NCBI GenBank assembly: GCA_937988885.1
Contig: CALKHR010000098.1
Span: 1-64,000 of the forward strand
Length of the DNA stretch: 64,000 nt
Source of the DNA: an uncultured Roseiflexaceae bacterium
Lineage (GTDB): Bacteria > Chloroflexota > Chloroflexia > Chloroflexales > Roseiflexaceae
Reading direction: 5' to 3'
Within the stretch, counting starts at the first letter, position 1. Each line of letters begins with the position of its first letter. Under the pieces are notes generated by a model. That model was given only the letters and a program-made list of their open reading frames with translations, searched no databases and was not told where the DNA came from. The translations under genes were made by a program, and so were the position numbers. Below, one piece after another: positions 25,267 through 35,277 of this stretch.

Positions 25267-26508
25267 ATGACAGCCAATCGTGATCTACCACTCTCCGGCG
25301 GTTTCTTCTGGGCCGGAGGCATTGAGGATACGTTTATCCCGCAGGAACGCCCTGGTTTGCGTGCGCTTGAGGAATACGAACTAACGCAACACTACGAACA
25401 GTGGCGCGCAGACCTTGATCGGGCGGCTTCGCTTGGTATCACCATGCTGCGTTGGGGTGTGCCGTGGTATCGCGTCGAATCTCAGCCTGGCGTATTCGAT
25501 TGGAGTTGGATCGACGAAGTGCTCGACTACATGATCAACACGTTGCACATCCAGCCGATCGTTGATCTGATGCACTACGGCACCCCGCTCTGGCTCGAAG
25601 GCAGTTTCGTTGATCCCACCTACCCCGAGCGAGTCGCCGCCTACGAGGGCGCGTTTGCCGAACGCTACCGCGACTTAGTGCGCTACTACACACCGCTCAA
25701 CGAGCCAACCGTCAACGCTGACCAATGTGGGCGATTGGGCATCTGGCCGCCCTACCTCACGGGCGACAAGGGTTTTGTGCAAGTGTTATTGCCGATCGCT
25801 CGTGGCATGCAATTGAGTGTGCAGGCCATCCGCGCTGCCGACCCCGACGCCATCTTTATTACGGCTGAGGCGATGGGTTGGAGCCGCGCGGCTGACCCTG
25901 GCGCGCAGGATGCCGCAACGTTCCGCGAGCAGTCGGAGTTTTTGGCTTGGGATCTGGTGAGTGGTTTGGTCGATCAGCAGCATCCGCTGTACGGATGGCT
26001 GATTCAGAACGGTGCAACCGAGGAGCAATTGGCGATATTACGCGAGAATCCTGTCGAACAAGATATTTTCGGGGCCAATTTTTATCCTTGGTCGGCAGTA
26101 GAGTGCTTTACGAATGCCGAAGGTGCTGTCGAGCAGCGCAGAATGCCCCGTGACGGCACATTGCTGGCCGATGTGCTGCGCCGCTGCTATGAACACACCG
26201 GGAAACCTGTGTGCATCACCGAAACCAGCGCCAACGAGGATATTACCGGGCGTGCCGAGTGGATGCGCGAAACGATCAATGCGGTACGCATCGCGCGGGC
26301 CGCAGGAATCCCTGTGATTGGCTACACTTGGTTCCCAATTATCACTATGATCGATTGGGAATACCGGTTAACAACACGCCCCCTAGCTGATTACTTGTTA
26401 TACCTCGGCTTATGGGATTCCTACTTCGATGAAGGCGGTATACTAGAGCGTCATGAAACGCCGCTCGTTGCTCGCTATCGCGAGTTCGTCGAACGCGGAG
26501 AGCCATAA
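25267..26508 (+). CDS. GH1-like beta-glycosidase
   Basis: 413 residues, no signal peptide, so cytoplasmic. TIM-barrel glycosidase of clan A. ITMLRWGVPWYRVE and FDWSWIDEVLDYM match the early GH1 barrel. The acid/base is in YTPLNEPTV (E146) and the nucleophile in CITETSAN (E319). GH1 enzymes usually have I/V-T-E-N-G, so ITETSAN is a divergent version, and the substrate cannot be assigned beyond a beta-linked sugar. AGAGGTGAG lies before the ATG at 25267; a GTG at 25255 lies within that site and is rejected. Confidence 0.85.
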   Translation: MTANRDLPLSGGFFWAGGIEDTFIPQERPGLRALEEYELTQHYEQWRADLDRAASLGITMLRWGVPWYRVESQPGVFDWSWIDEVLDYMINTLHIQPIVDLMHYGTPLWLEGSFVDPTYPERVAAYEGAFAERYRDLVRYYTPLNEPTVNADQCGRLGIWPPYLTGDKGFVQVLLPIARGMQLSVQAIRAADPDAIFITAEAMGWSRAADPGAQDAATFREQSEFLAWDLVSGLVDQQHPLYGWLIQNGATEEQLAILRENPVEQDIFGANFYPWSAVECFTNAEGAVEQRRMPRDGTLLADVLRRCYEHTGKPVCITETSANEDITGRAEWMRETINAVRIARAAGIPVIGYTWFPIITMIDWEYRLTTRPLADYLLYLGLWDSYFDEGGILERHETPLVARYREFVERGEP

Positions 26509-26524
26509 TATTGTGGAGAAGGAT

Positions 26525-29311
26525 ATGTCCCGTACTCGTATAAATCTTGACGGCACTTGGGAGTTCTTTATCGACCCCGAACAGCATTTGCAGAGCCTCG
26601 AAGATGCCACAAGCCCGCGCCACATTCAAGTTCCTGGCCCGTGGCAGGCGCAATTCGAGGATCTGCGCAATTATTCGGGAATCGCGTGGTATCGCCGCTC
26701 GTTTGAGTTGCCTGCGGAGACGCCTAACGATGCTCCTAGCGTGTACGTCCTCCATTTCGGTGCCGTCGATTATCATGCAACCGTCTGGCTCAACGGGCAA
26801 CTGATCGGTGAACACGAGGGTGGCTATCTCCCGTTCGAATTCACGGTTGATCATGCGCTGCGCCCGGGCCGCAACGACCTGGTGGTGCGTGTGATCGATG
26901 CGAGCAACGATTACGAGCGTTTTGCGAACTTTCCGTTCAACGAAGTGCCGCACGGCAAGCAGAGTTGGTACGGCCCGATCGGCGGTATCTGGCAATCGGT
27001 GACGTTGGAGCGCCGCGCCCCCACGCATCTCACGAGCCTTAAGATCACTCCCGATGTGGAGGGCGAACGTGCGCTGGTCTACGTGCGCCTGAACCGCGCC
27101 GCCGAGCAAGAGTACACCCTGCTGCTGACGATCACCGACCCGCAAGGACAGATCGCGCAGCACGAACAGACCATCGCTGCCGATTCCACGCAACACAGCG
27201 TGGTGGTGCCCATCCCTGAGCCGATGTTGTGGGATACCGAGCATCCGCATCTCTACACGCTCGAAGCCGCGCTGCAACCCAACCCCGCGATCATCAGCGA
27301 TCGCCTGAGTTCGACGTTTGGCATGCGCACGATCGCCACCTCGCCGGATGGGCAACTGTTGCTGAACGGCAAAATTCTGTATCTGCGCGGCGCGCTGGAC
27401 CAGGACTACTACCCGGAACTGATCTACACGCCCTTTAGCGATGCGCAACTCGACGATCAGTTCGCCAAGGCCAAGCATATGGGCCTGAACTGTCTGCGTA
27501 CCCACATTAAGATCACTGATCCGCGCTACTACGACGCCGCCGACCGCGCTGGCCTGCTGATCTGGACCGAACTGCCCAACTGGGAGAACTTAACCGAGGC
27601 CACCAAGCGTCGCGCCCGCGACACACTCATCGGCATGGTCGAGCGCGATTGGAATCACCCGTCGATCATCATCTGGACGGTGATCAACGAGGGTTGGGGC
27701 CTTGAGTTGGCGGTGAACGCCGAGCATCGCGCCTGGCTCGCCGAAGCCTATAGTTTCATGAAGCAACTCGATCCGCATCGCCTGATCGTTGGCAACTCGG
27801 CGTGTCACGGCAACTTCCACGTCGTCACCGATATCGAGGACTTCCACAACTACTACGCAATGCCCGATCACGCCGAGCAGTGGCGCACGTGGGTGCGTAG
27901 CTTTGCGAGCCGCCCCGATTGGACGTTCGCGCACGAGTACACCTCCGTCGAGCACTGGCGCGACTATATGAGCGACCCGTGGGCCGACCGCAAGCTGCAA
28001 CCAACCAGCGAAGTGCGCCGCAAAGGCAACGAACCGCTGCTGGTATCGGAGTTTGGTAACTGGGGATTGCCCGATGTCGCCAAATTGCGCGAGGGCTACG
28101 GCGGTAAGGAGCCGTGGTGGTTCGAAACGGGCATGGAGTGGGGCGATGGTGTCGTGTATCCGCACGGTGTCGAGCATCGCTTCCGCACGTTCTACCTCGA
28201 TCAACTGTTTGGCGATCTTTCGAGATTGGCGGCGGCCAGCCAGCGAATGCAGTATCTGGCGCTCAAGTACGAGATCGAGCAGATCCGTCGGTATCCGAAT
28301 ATTGTTGGCTATGTGATCACCGAGTTCACCGATGTGCATTGGGAATCGAATGGCTTGCTCGACATGTGCCGTAACCCCAAAGCCTACTACAACATCATCG
28401 GCTCGCTCAACCACGACAATGTGTTGATCGTTGATAGCGAGCGAACGGTTTTTTGGGAGAAACAGTCGATCGAACTGCCGATATCGCTCTCGTACTTCAG
28501 CCCGCAGCCACTGGTCGAAGGGCGATTGGAATGGCAGATCGCTGATTGGCCTGAGACGCACGGTGTACGCGAGAATATCAACGCCAAACCCGGTCAACTG
28601 CTGCATCTTGGCGCTGTGAAGGCACAGGTGCCAGCGTTAGAGAAGAGCGCCCGTGTGGTGGTGCAACTGCGCCTGTTCGACGCGCAGGGTCAACAGGTGG
28701 CCAGCAACGATCACGAACTGTACGTGTTCCCGAAGGCCGCTGCGCAGGCTCCCACTGGGCTGATCTGGGCCGCGCCCGAACTCGCCGAGCAGTTGCCGGC
28801 GCTCGGCTACCAACTGACCGATGATCGTGCCCAGGCGCAGTTGGTGGTGGCCAACGTGATCACCGATGAACTGCGCGAATATGTGCAGAGCGGCGGACGG
28901 GTGCTGTGGCTCGATGCCACCAGCGAGAATCAGCAGACAGTGTTGGGCAATCTGAATGTGCGGCCACGCAAGGGCCAACCCTGGCAGGGCGATTGGGCCA
29001 GCAGTATGAGTTGGATCAATGAGAATCGAATGTTCCGCGCATTGCCAACCGAGCATCTGGTCGATTTCGCCTTCGCTGGCCTCACGCCCGATTACGTTAT
29101 CACAGGCTTGCGGGCCTACGATTTCGCTGCCAACGTGCATGCGGGGCTGTTCGTGGGCTGGCTGCATCGCAACGTCGCCCTGGTTGCCGAGAAACGTTTC
29201 GGCGCGGGGCGCGTCCTGATCAGCACCTTCAACTTATCGGCACATCTCGTCTCCAATCCGGTGGCGCAGATTATGGTGCGCGATATGATCGCCGCGTTGC
29301 AGGACAGCTAA
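26525..29311 (+). CDS. GH2-family beta-glycosidase
   Basis: 928 residues. N-terminal sugar-binding jelly roll (GTWEFFIDP, then VWLNGQLIGEHEGGYLPFEF), an immunoglobulin-like domain, the catalytic barrel and an extra C-terminal region of about 350 residues. The acid/base is in TVINEGWG (E389) and the nucleophile in LLVSEFGNWG (E509). GH2 covers beta-galactosidase, beta-glucuronidase, beta-mannosidase and arabinosidases. The uxuA gene in the window makes a glucuronide possible, but this is only inference. It has no signal peptide. GGAGAAGGAT precedes the ATG at 26525, 16 bases after the previous stop. Last gene of the operon. Confidence 0.9.
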   Translation: MSRTRINLDGTWEFFIDPEQHLQSLEDATSPRHIQVPGPWQAQFEDLRNYSGIAWYRRSFELPAETPNDAPSVYVLHFGAVDYHATVWLNGQLIGEHEGGYLPFEFTVDHALRPGRNDLVVRVIDASNDYERFANFPFNEVPHGKQSWYGPIGGIWQSVTLERRAPTHLTSLKITPDVEGERALVYVRLNRAAEQEYTLLLTITDPQGQIAQHEQTIAADSTQHSVVVPIPEPMLWDTEHPHLYTLEAALQPNPAIISDRLSSTFGMRTIATSPDGQLLLNGKILYLRGALDQDYYPELIYTPFSDAQLDDQFAKAKHMGLNCLRTHIKITDPRYYDAADRAGLLIWTELPNWENLTEATKRRARDTLIGMVERDWNHPSIIIWTVINEGWGLELAVNAEHRAWLAEAYSFMKQLDPHRLIVGNSACHGNFHVVTDIEDFHNYYAMPDHAEQWRTWVRSFASRPDWTFAHEYTSVEHWRDYMSDPWADRKLQPTSEVRRKGNEPLLVSEFGNWGLPDVAKLREGYGGKEPWWFETGMEWGDGVVYPHGVEHRFRTFYLDQLFGDLSRLAAASQRMQYLALKYEIEQIRRYPNIVGYVITEFTDVHWESNGLLDMCRNPKAYYNIIGSLNHDNVLIVDSERTVFWEKQSIELPISLSYFSPQPLVEGRLEWQIADWPETHGVRENINAKPGQLLHLGAVKAQVPALEKSARVVVQLRLFDAQGQQVASNDHELYVFPKAAAQAPTGLIWAAPELAEQLPALGYQLTDDRAQAQLVVANVITDELREYVQSGGRVLWLDATSENQQTVLGNLNVRPRKGQPWQGDWASSMSWINENRMFRALPTEHLVDFAFAGLTPDYVITGLRAYDFAANVHAGLFVGWLHRNVALVAEKRFGAGRVLISTFNLSAHLVSNPVAQIMVRDMIAALQDS

Positions 29312-29811
29312 TCGCGAAGAATCGGCTGCGCGAAGCACAACACCCGCGCTTGCGCAATCGCAACAGCTATACCCCGGTCGCTCGTTTGCTGGAGAAGCGA
29401 ACGAGCGACCTTCACTTCCAGCCGCATGCCCCTATGCCCCCTGTGAACGTTCAACCACTGCCCATATTTGGCTTGCCAAGCCTCCCAACGGTTGTGCCAC
29501 CCGCGCTAACAGTCCCTCTGGCCCCGCGAACTGCTCGTTTTGGCGCGCGAAACAGTGTTTAGCGTATGCGAATCATTCGTCGCTAGTGCTGAACGTTGGT
29601 TAGTGATCGTGAATCGTTCGTTTCTGATCGCGGATCGTGATTCACTGCTTGCGAAAGAGGTTTCATGGTACATAAACGCGCATAACCGCGCAGCAGAACG
29701 CAACGATCGCTCTGCTGCTGGGCTGATGCGCTTGGAAAGCGTAGCACATGTGGTTGGGTGATTTTTGTATGAACACCGTTTTAGTACAGCGTTTTTCATT
29801 CTTTGATGATC

Positions 29812-30025
29812 TCATTGTCATTCCGAACAAGCCGCTAGGCGACGAGAGGAATCTCATCGTTCTTCATCGTATGACACATTGAGATCTCTCACTTCGTTCG
29901 AGATGACAGCGTGTTTCGTTGCCTTTCATTGTCGTCCCGAACGAGTGTAGCGCGCCTTGGTCATGCTGAACGAGCGTAGCGAGTGGTGCATTGGTGAGTT
30001 CCTTCACTTTGTTCAGGATGACAGC
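29812..30025. repeat. Dispersed-repeat-like pairs of TCATnCTGAAC / GTTCnnGATGACA
   Basis: Two imperfect inverted units stand in tandem. The first runs from TGTCATTCCGAAC (about 29817) to GTTCGAGATGACA (ending near 29908). The second runs from GTCATGCTGAACGAGCG (about 29960) to GTTCAGGATGACA (ending near 30023), with TGTCGTCCCGAACGAG between. Each end carries a CACTTCGTTC or GAGCGTAGCGAG segment. This is the form of dispersed non-coding palindromic repeats found in many bacterial genomes. Confidence 0.65.
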
Positions 30026-30109
30026 GCTTCTTGTTGCTGCGTTGTTGCTACGAATGGAGTATGTATCACACACAGTCCGCCTATTGAACGGCATGATTCG
30101 ACATTTCAA

Positions 30110-30174
30110 TTGATACCAACACTTCTAGGTTAGGTGGTATCAAAGCGCTGCGCGTAGCAGCGCTTTGATACCAC
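30110..30174. repeat. Perfect 18-bp palindrome with alternative partner
   Basis: GTGGTATCAAAGCGCTGC (30134-30151) pairs exactly with 30157-30174 around a 5-nt loop. A third copy, TTGATACC (30110-30117), can pair with the GGTATCAA at 30136-30143, so two exclusive folds exist. It is followed by AATAAAAA on the plus strand. Its role is unknown: a terminator or a mobile palindromic element. Confidence 0.65.
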
Positions 30175-30253
30175 AATAAAAAGGCAATACCTTGCTGCCG
30201 CAGGCTACAACTGGTTTGCAAACACAACTATCCAACCAGATGAAGGATCAACA

Positions 30254-30288
30254 GCACAGCCCGATCTCATTGCGAGATCGGGCTGTGC
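30254..30288 (-). terminator. Terminator hairpin of the ELWxxDGT gene
   Basis: Perfect 15-bp stem GCACAGCCCGATCTC (30254-30268) with GAGATCGGGCTGTGC (30274-30288) and a 5-nt loop, 25 bases beyond the stop codon. The T-tract on the minus strand is poor. Confidence 0.7.
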
Positions 30289-30312
30289 GGCATCGGTGCG
30301 TGCTTACCGTGT

Positions 30313-33045
30313 TTACCGCCAAATACTCGGCAGATAGCTCATCATACGGATATCGTTAAGCGTCAACTCAAACAGTTCCACGCCGGTGCTGGGGGTGTAT
30401 GCGCCAAACAGCACCTTGCCATTGCGTGGGAATAGTTCGTACGGGGCCGATGATATGGCGCCAGGCGCGAGGTTATAGACCAAGCGCGTTCCCACACTCG
30501 TGCCGTCCGACTGCCATAGCTCGAAGCCGTTGACGCCATCGTCGGCGACGAACAAGACTTTGCCGCTGGGGTTCGAGCCAACGATGTATTGGGGCGAGGA
30601 ACTGGCAGCGCCTGGGTTGATATCCTTCAGACGCAGCGTGCCAGCGGCGGTTCCATCGCTCACCCATAGCTCGCGTCCACTGGTGCCATCGTCGGCGGCG
30701 AAGTACAGCGTATTGCCGATCGCGGCCAATTCGCTTGGCGAGGAGCTTCCTGTTGGGTGAATGTCCTTCACCCGTTGCGTGCCGTCGGCAGTGCCATCGG
30801 TGACCCACAGCTCGCGTCCGCTGGTGCCGTCGTCGGCCACGAAGTAGAGCCGATCGCCAACCACCGTCAGCGAATCGGGGTACGAGCCGCCCGCACCCGC
30901 GCGGATATCCTTCACCAAGCTCGTGCCTGCCTCGGTACCATTCGACTTCCACAGTTCATAGCCGTTGGTACCGTTGTTTGCCGCGAAGTAGAGCGTATTT
31001 TTGAAGACGGTGAGGTGAAGCGGCATTGAGTCGGCGCTGGGGTTGATGTTTTTGACCTGAGTTGTGCCCGCATCGGTGCCATCCGTCTGCCACAACTCGT
31101 AGCCATCGGTGCCATTGGAGGCGACGAAGTAGATGGTATTGCCAAGCCGCGTCAGCGATTGTGGGTTGGCATCGCCATCAGGGTTGATATCCGTCAAGAC
31201 ATCGGTGCCGGGATCTGTGCCATCGGAGATCCAAAGCTCGCGCCCAATGATGTCATGATCGGCGGCGAAAATGATGTGATTGCCGAGCGGGGTGAACTCT
31301 GCGGGCCACGAATCGCCTGGGAAATAGAGATCGCCGAGCGGCAACGTGCCATCATTATCGTTATTGATCCACGGTTCCACACCGATGTACTCATGTTCGG
31401 CGCTGAAGATGAGTTGATCGCCGAACGGCGTGAGCGACCGAGGCGCACTCCCATACCGGTCGGTGTATCCATCGAGGACAAGCGCCGTGCCAGCTGTGGT
31501 ACCGTCGGTGACCCATAGTTCGCTGCCATGCGGGCCATCGAACCCGGCGAAGTAGATCTTGCCACGGCTTTCGGTCAGTTCGTGCGGCGTGCTGTTGCCG
31601 ATCTGTTGCTCGTCTACCACCAACGGCACTGTGCCGCTCGATGTACCATTGCTAGTCCACAACGTTTCACCGTATTCATCACCATCGGCACTGAAGAAAA
31701 GACGATTGCCAAGGGCGGTCAGCCACTTGGGATTCGAGCTAAGCGGGCCGGACATAATGTCTTTGACGGGTACAGTGCCTTCTTCAGTCCCATTCGATCG
31801 CCACAGTTCAACGCCAAAGCTGCCATCGTTGGCGGCATAGTAGAGCGTATTGCCGACCGCCGTGAGATTATGCGGCTGTGAGCCATCCAGGATATTGACA
31901 ATTTTAACCACCGTGGTATTTTCTTCGGTGCCATCAGTTACCCAGAGTTGAAATGCACCTAGAAACGCTTCGGCGGCGAAGAAGAGCTTATCGCCAACCA
32001 CGGTGAATTGTTCGGGATAATAGATCTCGCAGCCACACTCCTCGTAAAACAGATCGGTGCCTGCTTCGGTGCCATCGCTGCTCCACATAAGCATATCGCC
32101 GTAGCCATCATCGGCACTGAAGAAGAGCTTATTCTTGAAGATGATCAGTTCACTTGGGTATGAGCTATCGGGGCCAGGATTCAGATCGCCGACCATTGCG
32201 GTACTGCCACCCGAGCTCTTCCAAAGCTCATAACCATTCGTATCATCGTAGGCTTGGAAGTAGAGCGTCGTAGTGCCGTAGGCTGTCAACCAACTTGGAT
32301 CGAGCACAGGGGCGTTGGTGGCATCCAACACGCGTACTGTCCCCGCTGCGCTGCCATCGGATTTCCAGAGTTCCTTGAAATCGCCGCCTGTCTCAGCGCC
32401 GAAGTAGAGGGTGGTGCCTACGGGGGTGAGTTCGTAGGGGTTGGAATCGCTATTGCCCGCGACCAGATCGTTCACAAGCTGCGTGCCTGCGGCGGTGCCA
32501 TCCGATTTCCAGAGTTCGCGCCCCGCGACACCATCGTTCGCAGTGAAGTAGAGGGTATTGCCAACGGCTGTCAGTTCTTTCGGCTGCGACCCCACACTGC
32601 CCGGGAAGATATCCTTCACGAGCACGGTGCCATCAGCCGTGCCATCGGTCTTCCAAAGCTCGAAGCCGTTCACTCCATCCGTTGCGTTAAAGTAAACGGT
32701 GTTTCCAACCACCGTCAGATTGGTTGGCTTGCTATCATTGGCGCCCGGATTGATGTCCTTGACCAGGCGGGTGCCAGCAACCGTGCCATCACTGCGCTAT
32801 AGCTCGCGCCCGAATGGGCCAACATGTTGCGCGAAGTAGAGCACATTGCCTACAACCGCAAAATCGCTGGGGTTGGCGAAGCCACGTTTGCTTTGGTTGA
32901 TATCTTTGAGTAAACGAATGGGGGGTTCGATCGGACCTTGGGCATGGACGGGTAGAACAACAAGGAAAGATAACGACAGAGTGAGCAACAACGTTAACGC
33001 GCGACCATAAGCGGATGTGCTTGGGCGAGAGGAAGAATAGCTCAT
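30313..33045 (-). pseudogene. ELWxxDGT-repeat secreted protein, interrupted by one in-frame TAG
   Basis: A reading frame of 910 codons starting at the ATG at 33045 (AAGGAG upstream), with a Sec signal peptide ending VHA-QG near residue 36. About 17 repeats of some 46 residues follow, each with ELW-x-S/T-DGT, then D-I-x-PG, and VGNTLYFxAxDG, a beta-propeller or beta-solenoid-like surface protein. Codon 83 is TAG (32797-32799 on the plus strand) exactly where repeat 1 should have the Trp of ELW (TGG). Frame and similarity continue unbroken on both sides. A product could also restart at 32712, but without a signal peptide. The C-terminus reads SYLPSIWR. Sequence error, recent nonsense mutation and readthrough are all possible. 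Confidence 0.8.
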
Positions 33046-33223
33046 ACGCGCTCCTTGATATTGAGTTGGTAATCCGATGCCATATGTATTGTAGTCGTTT
33101 TTAATGGCACCATGAGTTGAGTTTTGGTGAAAATGTTGCGGTGGAGACGTGTTGTGTCAACTGCTAACTTTCGTGAGCTCGACGGATACCCATCGAATAG
33201 CACTATCGCTAGACATAAAAATC

Positions 33224-33258
33224 GGCTATGGAGTGATGTAGTGGATCACCCCATAGCC
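33224..33258 (-). terminator. Intrinsic terminator of the epimerase-RhaEW operon
   Basis: GGCTATGG (33224-33231) pairs with CCATAGCC (33251-33258), with an inner GTGAT/ATCAC stem. On the minus strand it is followed by GATTTTTATG. It lies 25 bases after the RhaEW stop. Confidence 0.8.
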
Positions 33259-33282
33259 AATGGTTCGGTGGTAGGCGAGAAG

Positions 33283-35256
33283 TTAGATCACGCGGTCGTT
33301 GCCGCCGTCCACAGCGATCTGCGCGCCAGTGGTGCAGGCGAACAGCGGCCCACACAACTCCGCCGCGAGATCCGCCACGGCCCGGCTCGTCACCTCGACA
33401 TGCAGCACGTTGTTGGTCTTGTACTCCTCGACCGACAGGCCGTAGCTCGCCGCACGCGCCTTGAGCACTTCCTCAGTCCAGAGTGCCGTATCGAACACCG
33501 CGTTGGGGTGCAGCACATTCACGCGGATGTTATCGCTGCCCCACTCCAGCGCAGCGACGCGCGCCAACTGCGTGAGGGCCGCCTTCGAGGCGGAATAGGC
33601 CGCCGCGCCCGGCCCAGGTGCAGGCACGTTCTTGGAGCCGATGATCGCCACGCGACCGCCCCGTGGCGCGAGTTTGAGTAGCGGATGCGCCTCGCGCAAC
33701 AGCACCAGATTGGCATCCAAGTTGATCTTGAAGGTGCGATCCCACTCCGCCAGCGGCATCGCAGCGATCTTCTTGCTCGACGGGAAAATGCCTGCGTTCA
33801 AGATCAGCATATCCAAGCCACCGAAGGCTCGCACACCCGCCTCAAGGGCGTTGCCGATCGCCTGCTCGTCAGATACGTCGCAGACGATGCCGAGCACTTG
33901 CGGGCGCTTGAACAATGTCTCGATGGCGGGGTTGAGATCGAGCGCGATCACCGATGCGCCACGGGCTACCAGCGCCTCGACGCAGGCTTTGCCGATGCCG
34001 GAGGCCGCGCCAGTCACCAACGCGACTTCGCCAGCGAACACCGGCGGCTTGCCACCCTTCTTCAGCTTGGCTTGCTCCAGATCCCAGTATTCCACATCGA
34101 AGATGTCCTGTGCGGGGAGCGCTTGGTAGCCGCCCTCAGCGGTGGCGCGCAGGATAATGTCGATCGTGTGGCGGTAAATGTCCTCCGCGATCGCGGCATC
34201 CTTGGCCGTGCGACCCACCGTGCAGAGTCCGAGTTGCGGATCGAGCACCAAGCGCGGCGCAGGGTCGAGCATGGTCAACTGCTGAGCGCTATTGGGCGCG
34301 TGCTGCTCGAAGTAGGCACGGTATTCCTCGACATACGCGGCCACATCGCGGCCCACCATCGGCAGGCGCTTGGTGCGAATGACGTGATCGGGGGTGGCGG
34401 GGCCTTGGCGGGCGATGACGCCCACGTCGGCACGGCGCGCGAAGTTCAGACACTGCTCGTCGCTGTGCGTCGCAACGATCATCGGTGCGCCCGCCGCCGC
34501 CGAGATGTCGCGGCGCAGTGTGGCGATCTCTACGCGCTGTTCGGCGGGTGCTGGGGCGACTTCGATCTGTGCGCCCGGCGCGATCGTGAAGCGCTCCAGG
34601 TAGGCCTCGGCCTCGGAGACGAGTGCGATGTGCTGCTCATAAGCTTCGCGCGCGGTGGCGCCGAAGGTGAATAGGCCGTGGTTGAGCAACACCATACCAA
34701 CTGTTTGCGGGCCAGCCTCGCGCTGCCAGTATTCGTGGCACACCTTGGCTAACACAAAGCCTGGCATAGTGTACGGCACCATCACCACGCGATCCCCGAA
34801 CACCTCGCGGATGCGCTCGGCGCCGTTGGCCGTGTTGGTGATCGTCACGATCGCATCGGCGTGCGTGTGATCGACGAAGGTGAACGGCAGAATCGCGTGC
34901 AGGATCGCCTCAACCGATGGCGATGGCGCCGATGGGTCGATCGTGGCGACGCGCAGTTGGCGGGCCATCTCTTCGTCGCTGAGTTTGTCGAGTTTGGCGA
35001 GTTTCAGCAGGTCGCGCATACGCACGGGCGCGAAGCCAGGCTTCTCGATGGTGGCCAGGTCCCAGCCGCTGCCCTTGACATAGAGGATGTCTTCATCTTC
35101 ACCAAAGATGTTCTTCGTTGTGATTTTGACGGATGTGTTGCCACCGCCGTGCAGCACCAGCGATGGGTTGCCACCCAGCAAGCGCGAGGTATAGACGCGC
35201 AGCCCCAGATCATCTTCGTAGCGAGCCGCTTCTTGATCATTCCATAAACTTTGCAT
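33283..35256 (-). CDS. rhaEW: Bifunctional rhamnulose-1-phosphate aldolase / lactaldehyde dehydrogenase
   Basis: 657 residues, a fusion. The N-terminal class II aldolase domain (1-about 390) has LHGGGNTSVK (35-44), zinc ligands in VDHTHAD (H130, H132) and a third in LLNHGLFTFG. The C-terminal SDR domain has VTGAASGIGKA near 415, a Ser in IIGSKN, YSASKAAL and a C-terminal DGGNDRVI. Fusions of this kind cleave rhamnulose-1-phosphate to DHAP and lactaldehyde and then oxidise or reduce the lactaldehyde. AAGAGG precedes the ATG. It lies 21 bases after the epimerase-like gene. Rhamnose isomerase and kinase are not in the window, so a different deoxy-sugar is possible. Confidence 0.9.
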   Translation of the reverse strand: MQSLWNDQEAARYEDDLGLRVYTSRLLGGNPSLVLHGGGNTSVKITTKNIFGEDEDILYVKGSGWDLATIEKPGFAPVRMRDLLKLAKLDKLSDEEMARQLRVATIDPSAPSPSVEAILHAILPFTFVDHTHADAIVTITNTANGAERIREVFGDRVVMVPYTMPGFVLAKVCHEYWQREAGPQTVGMVLLNHGLFTFGATAREAYEQHIALVSEAEAYLERFTIAPGAQIEVAPAPAEQRVEIATLRRDISAAAGAPMIVATHSDEQCLNFARRADVGVIARQGPATPDHVIRTKRLPMVGRDVAAYVEEYRAYFEQHAPNSAQQLTMLDPAPRLVLDPQLGLCTVGRTAKDAAIAEDIYRHTIDIILRATAEGGYQALPAQDIFDVEYWDLEQAKLKKGGKPPVFAGEVALVTGAASGIGKACVEALVARGASVIALDLNPAIETLFKRPQVLGIVCDVSDEQAIGNALEAGVRAFGGLDMLILNAGIFPSSKKIAAMPLAEWDRTFKINLDANLVLLREAHPLLKLAPRGGRVAIIGSKNVPAPGPGAAAYSASKAALTQLARVAALEWGSDNIRVNVLHPNAVFDTALWTEEVLKARAASYGLSVEEYKTNNVLHVEVTSRAVADLAAELCGPLFACTTGAQIAVDGGNDRVI

Positions 35257-35277
35257 TGTAGCCTCTTGATAATGAAC

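Larger units (their letters stand above)
29312..30312. other. One-kilobase spacer with repeats, no supported gene
   Basis: Open frames here are short, low in complexity and run through repeated motifs (ATCGTGAATCGTTCGT-like at 29600-29640). The notable contents are the inverted repeat-like elements at 29812-30025 and the palindromes at 30110-30174 and 30254-30288. It separates the sugar operon from the convergent ELWxxDGT gene. Confidence 0.6.

Noticed and set aside
24245..28606. Long antisense frames under the GH43, GH1 and GH2 genes (24245-25291, 26345-27505, 27590-28606)
   Set aside because: All mirror well-supported enzymes, and their translations are low in recognisable content.
29506..29799. 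Overlapping frames on both strands in the spacer after the GH2 gene
   Set aside because: They run through repeated short motifs and have no start signals.
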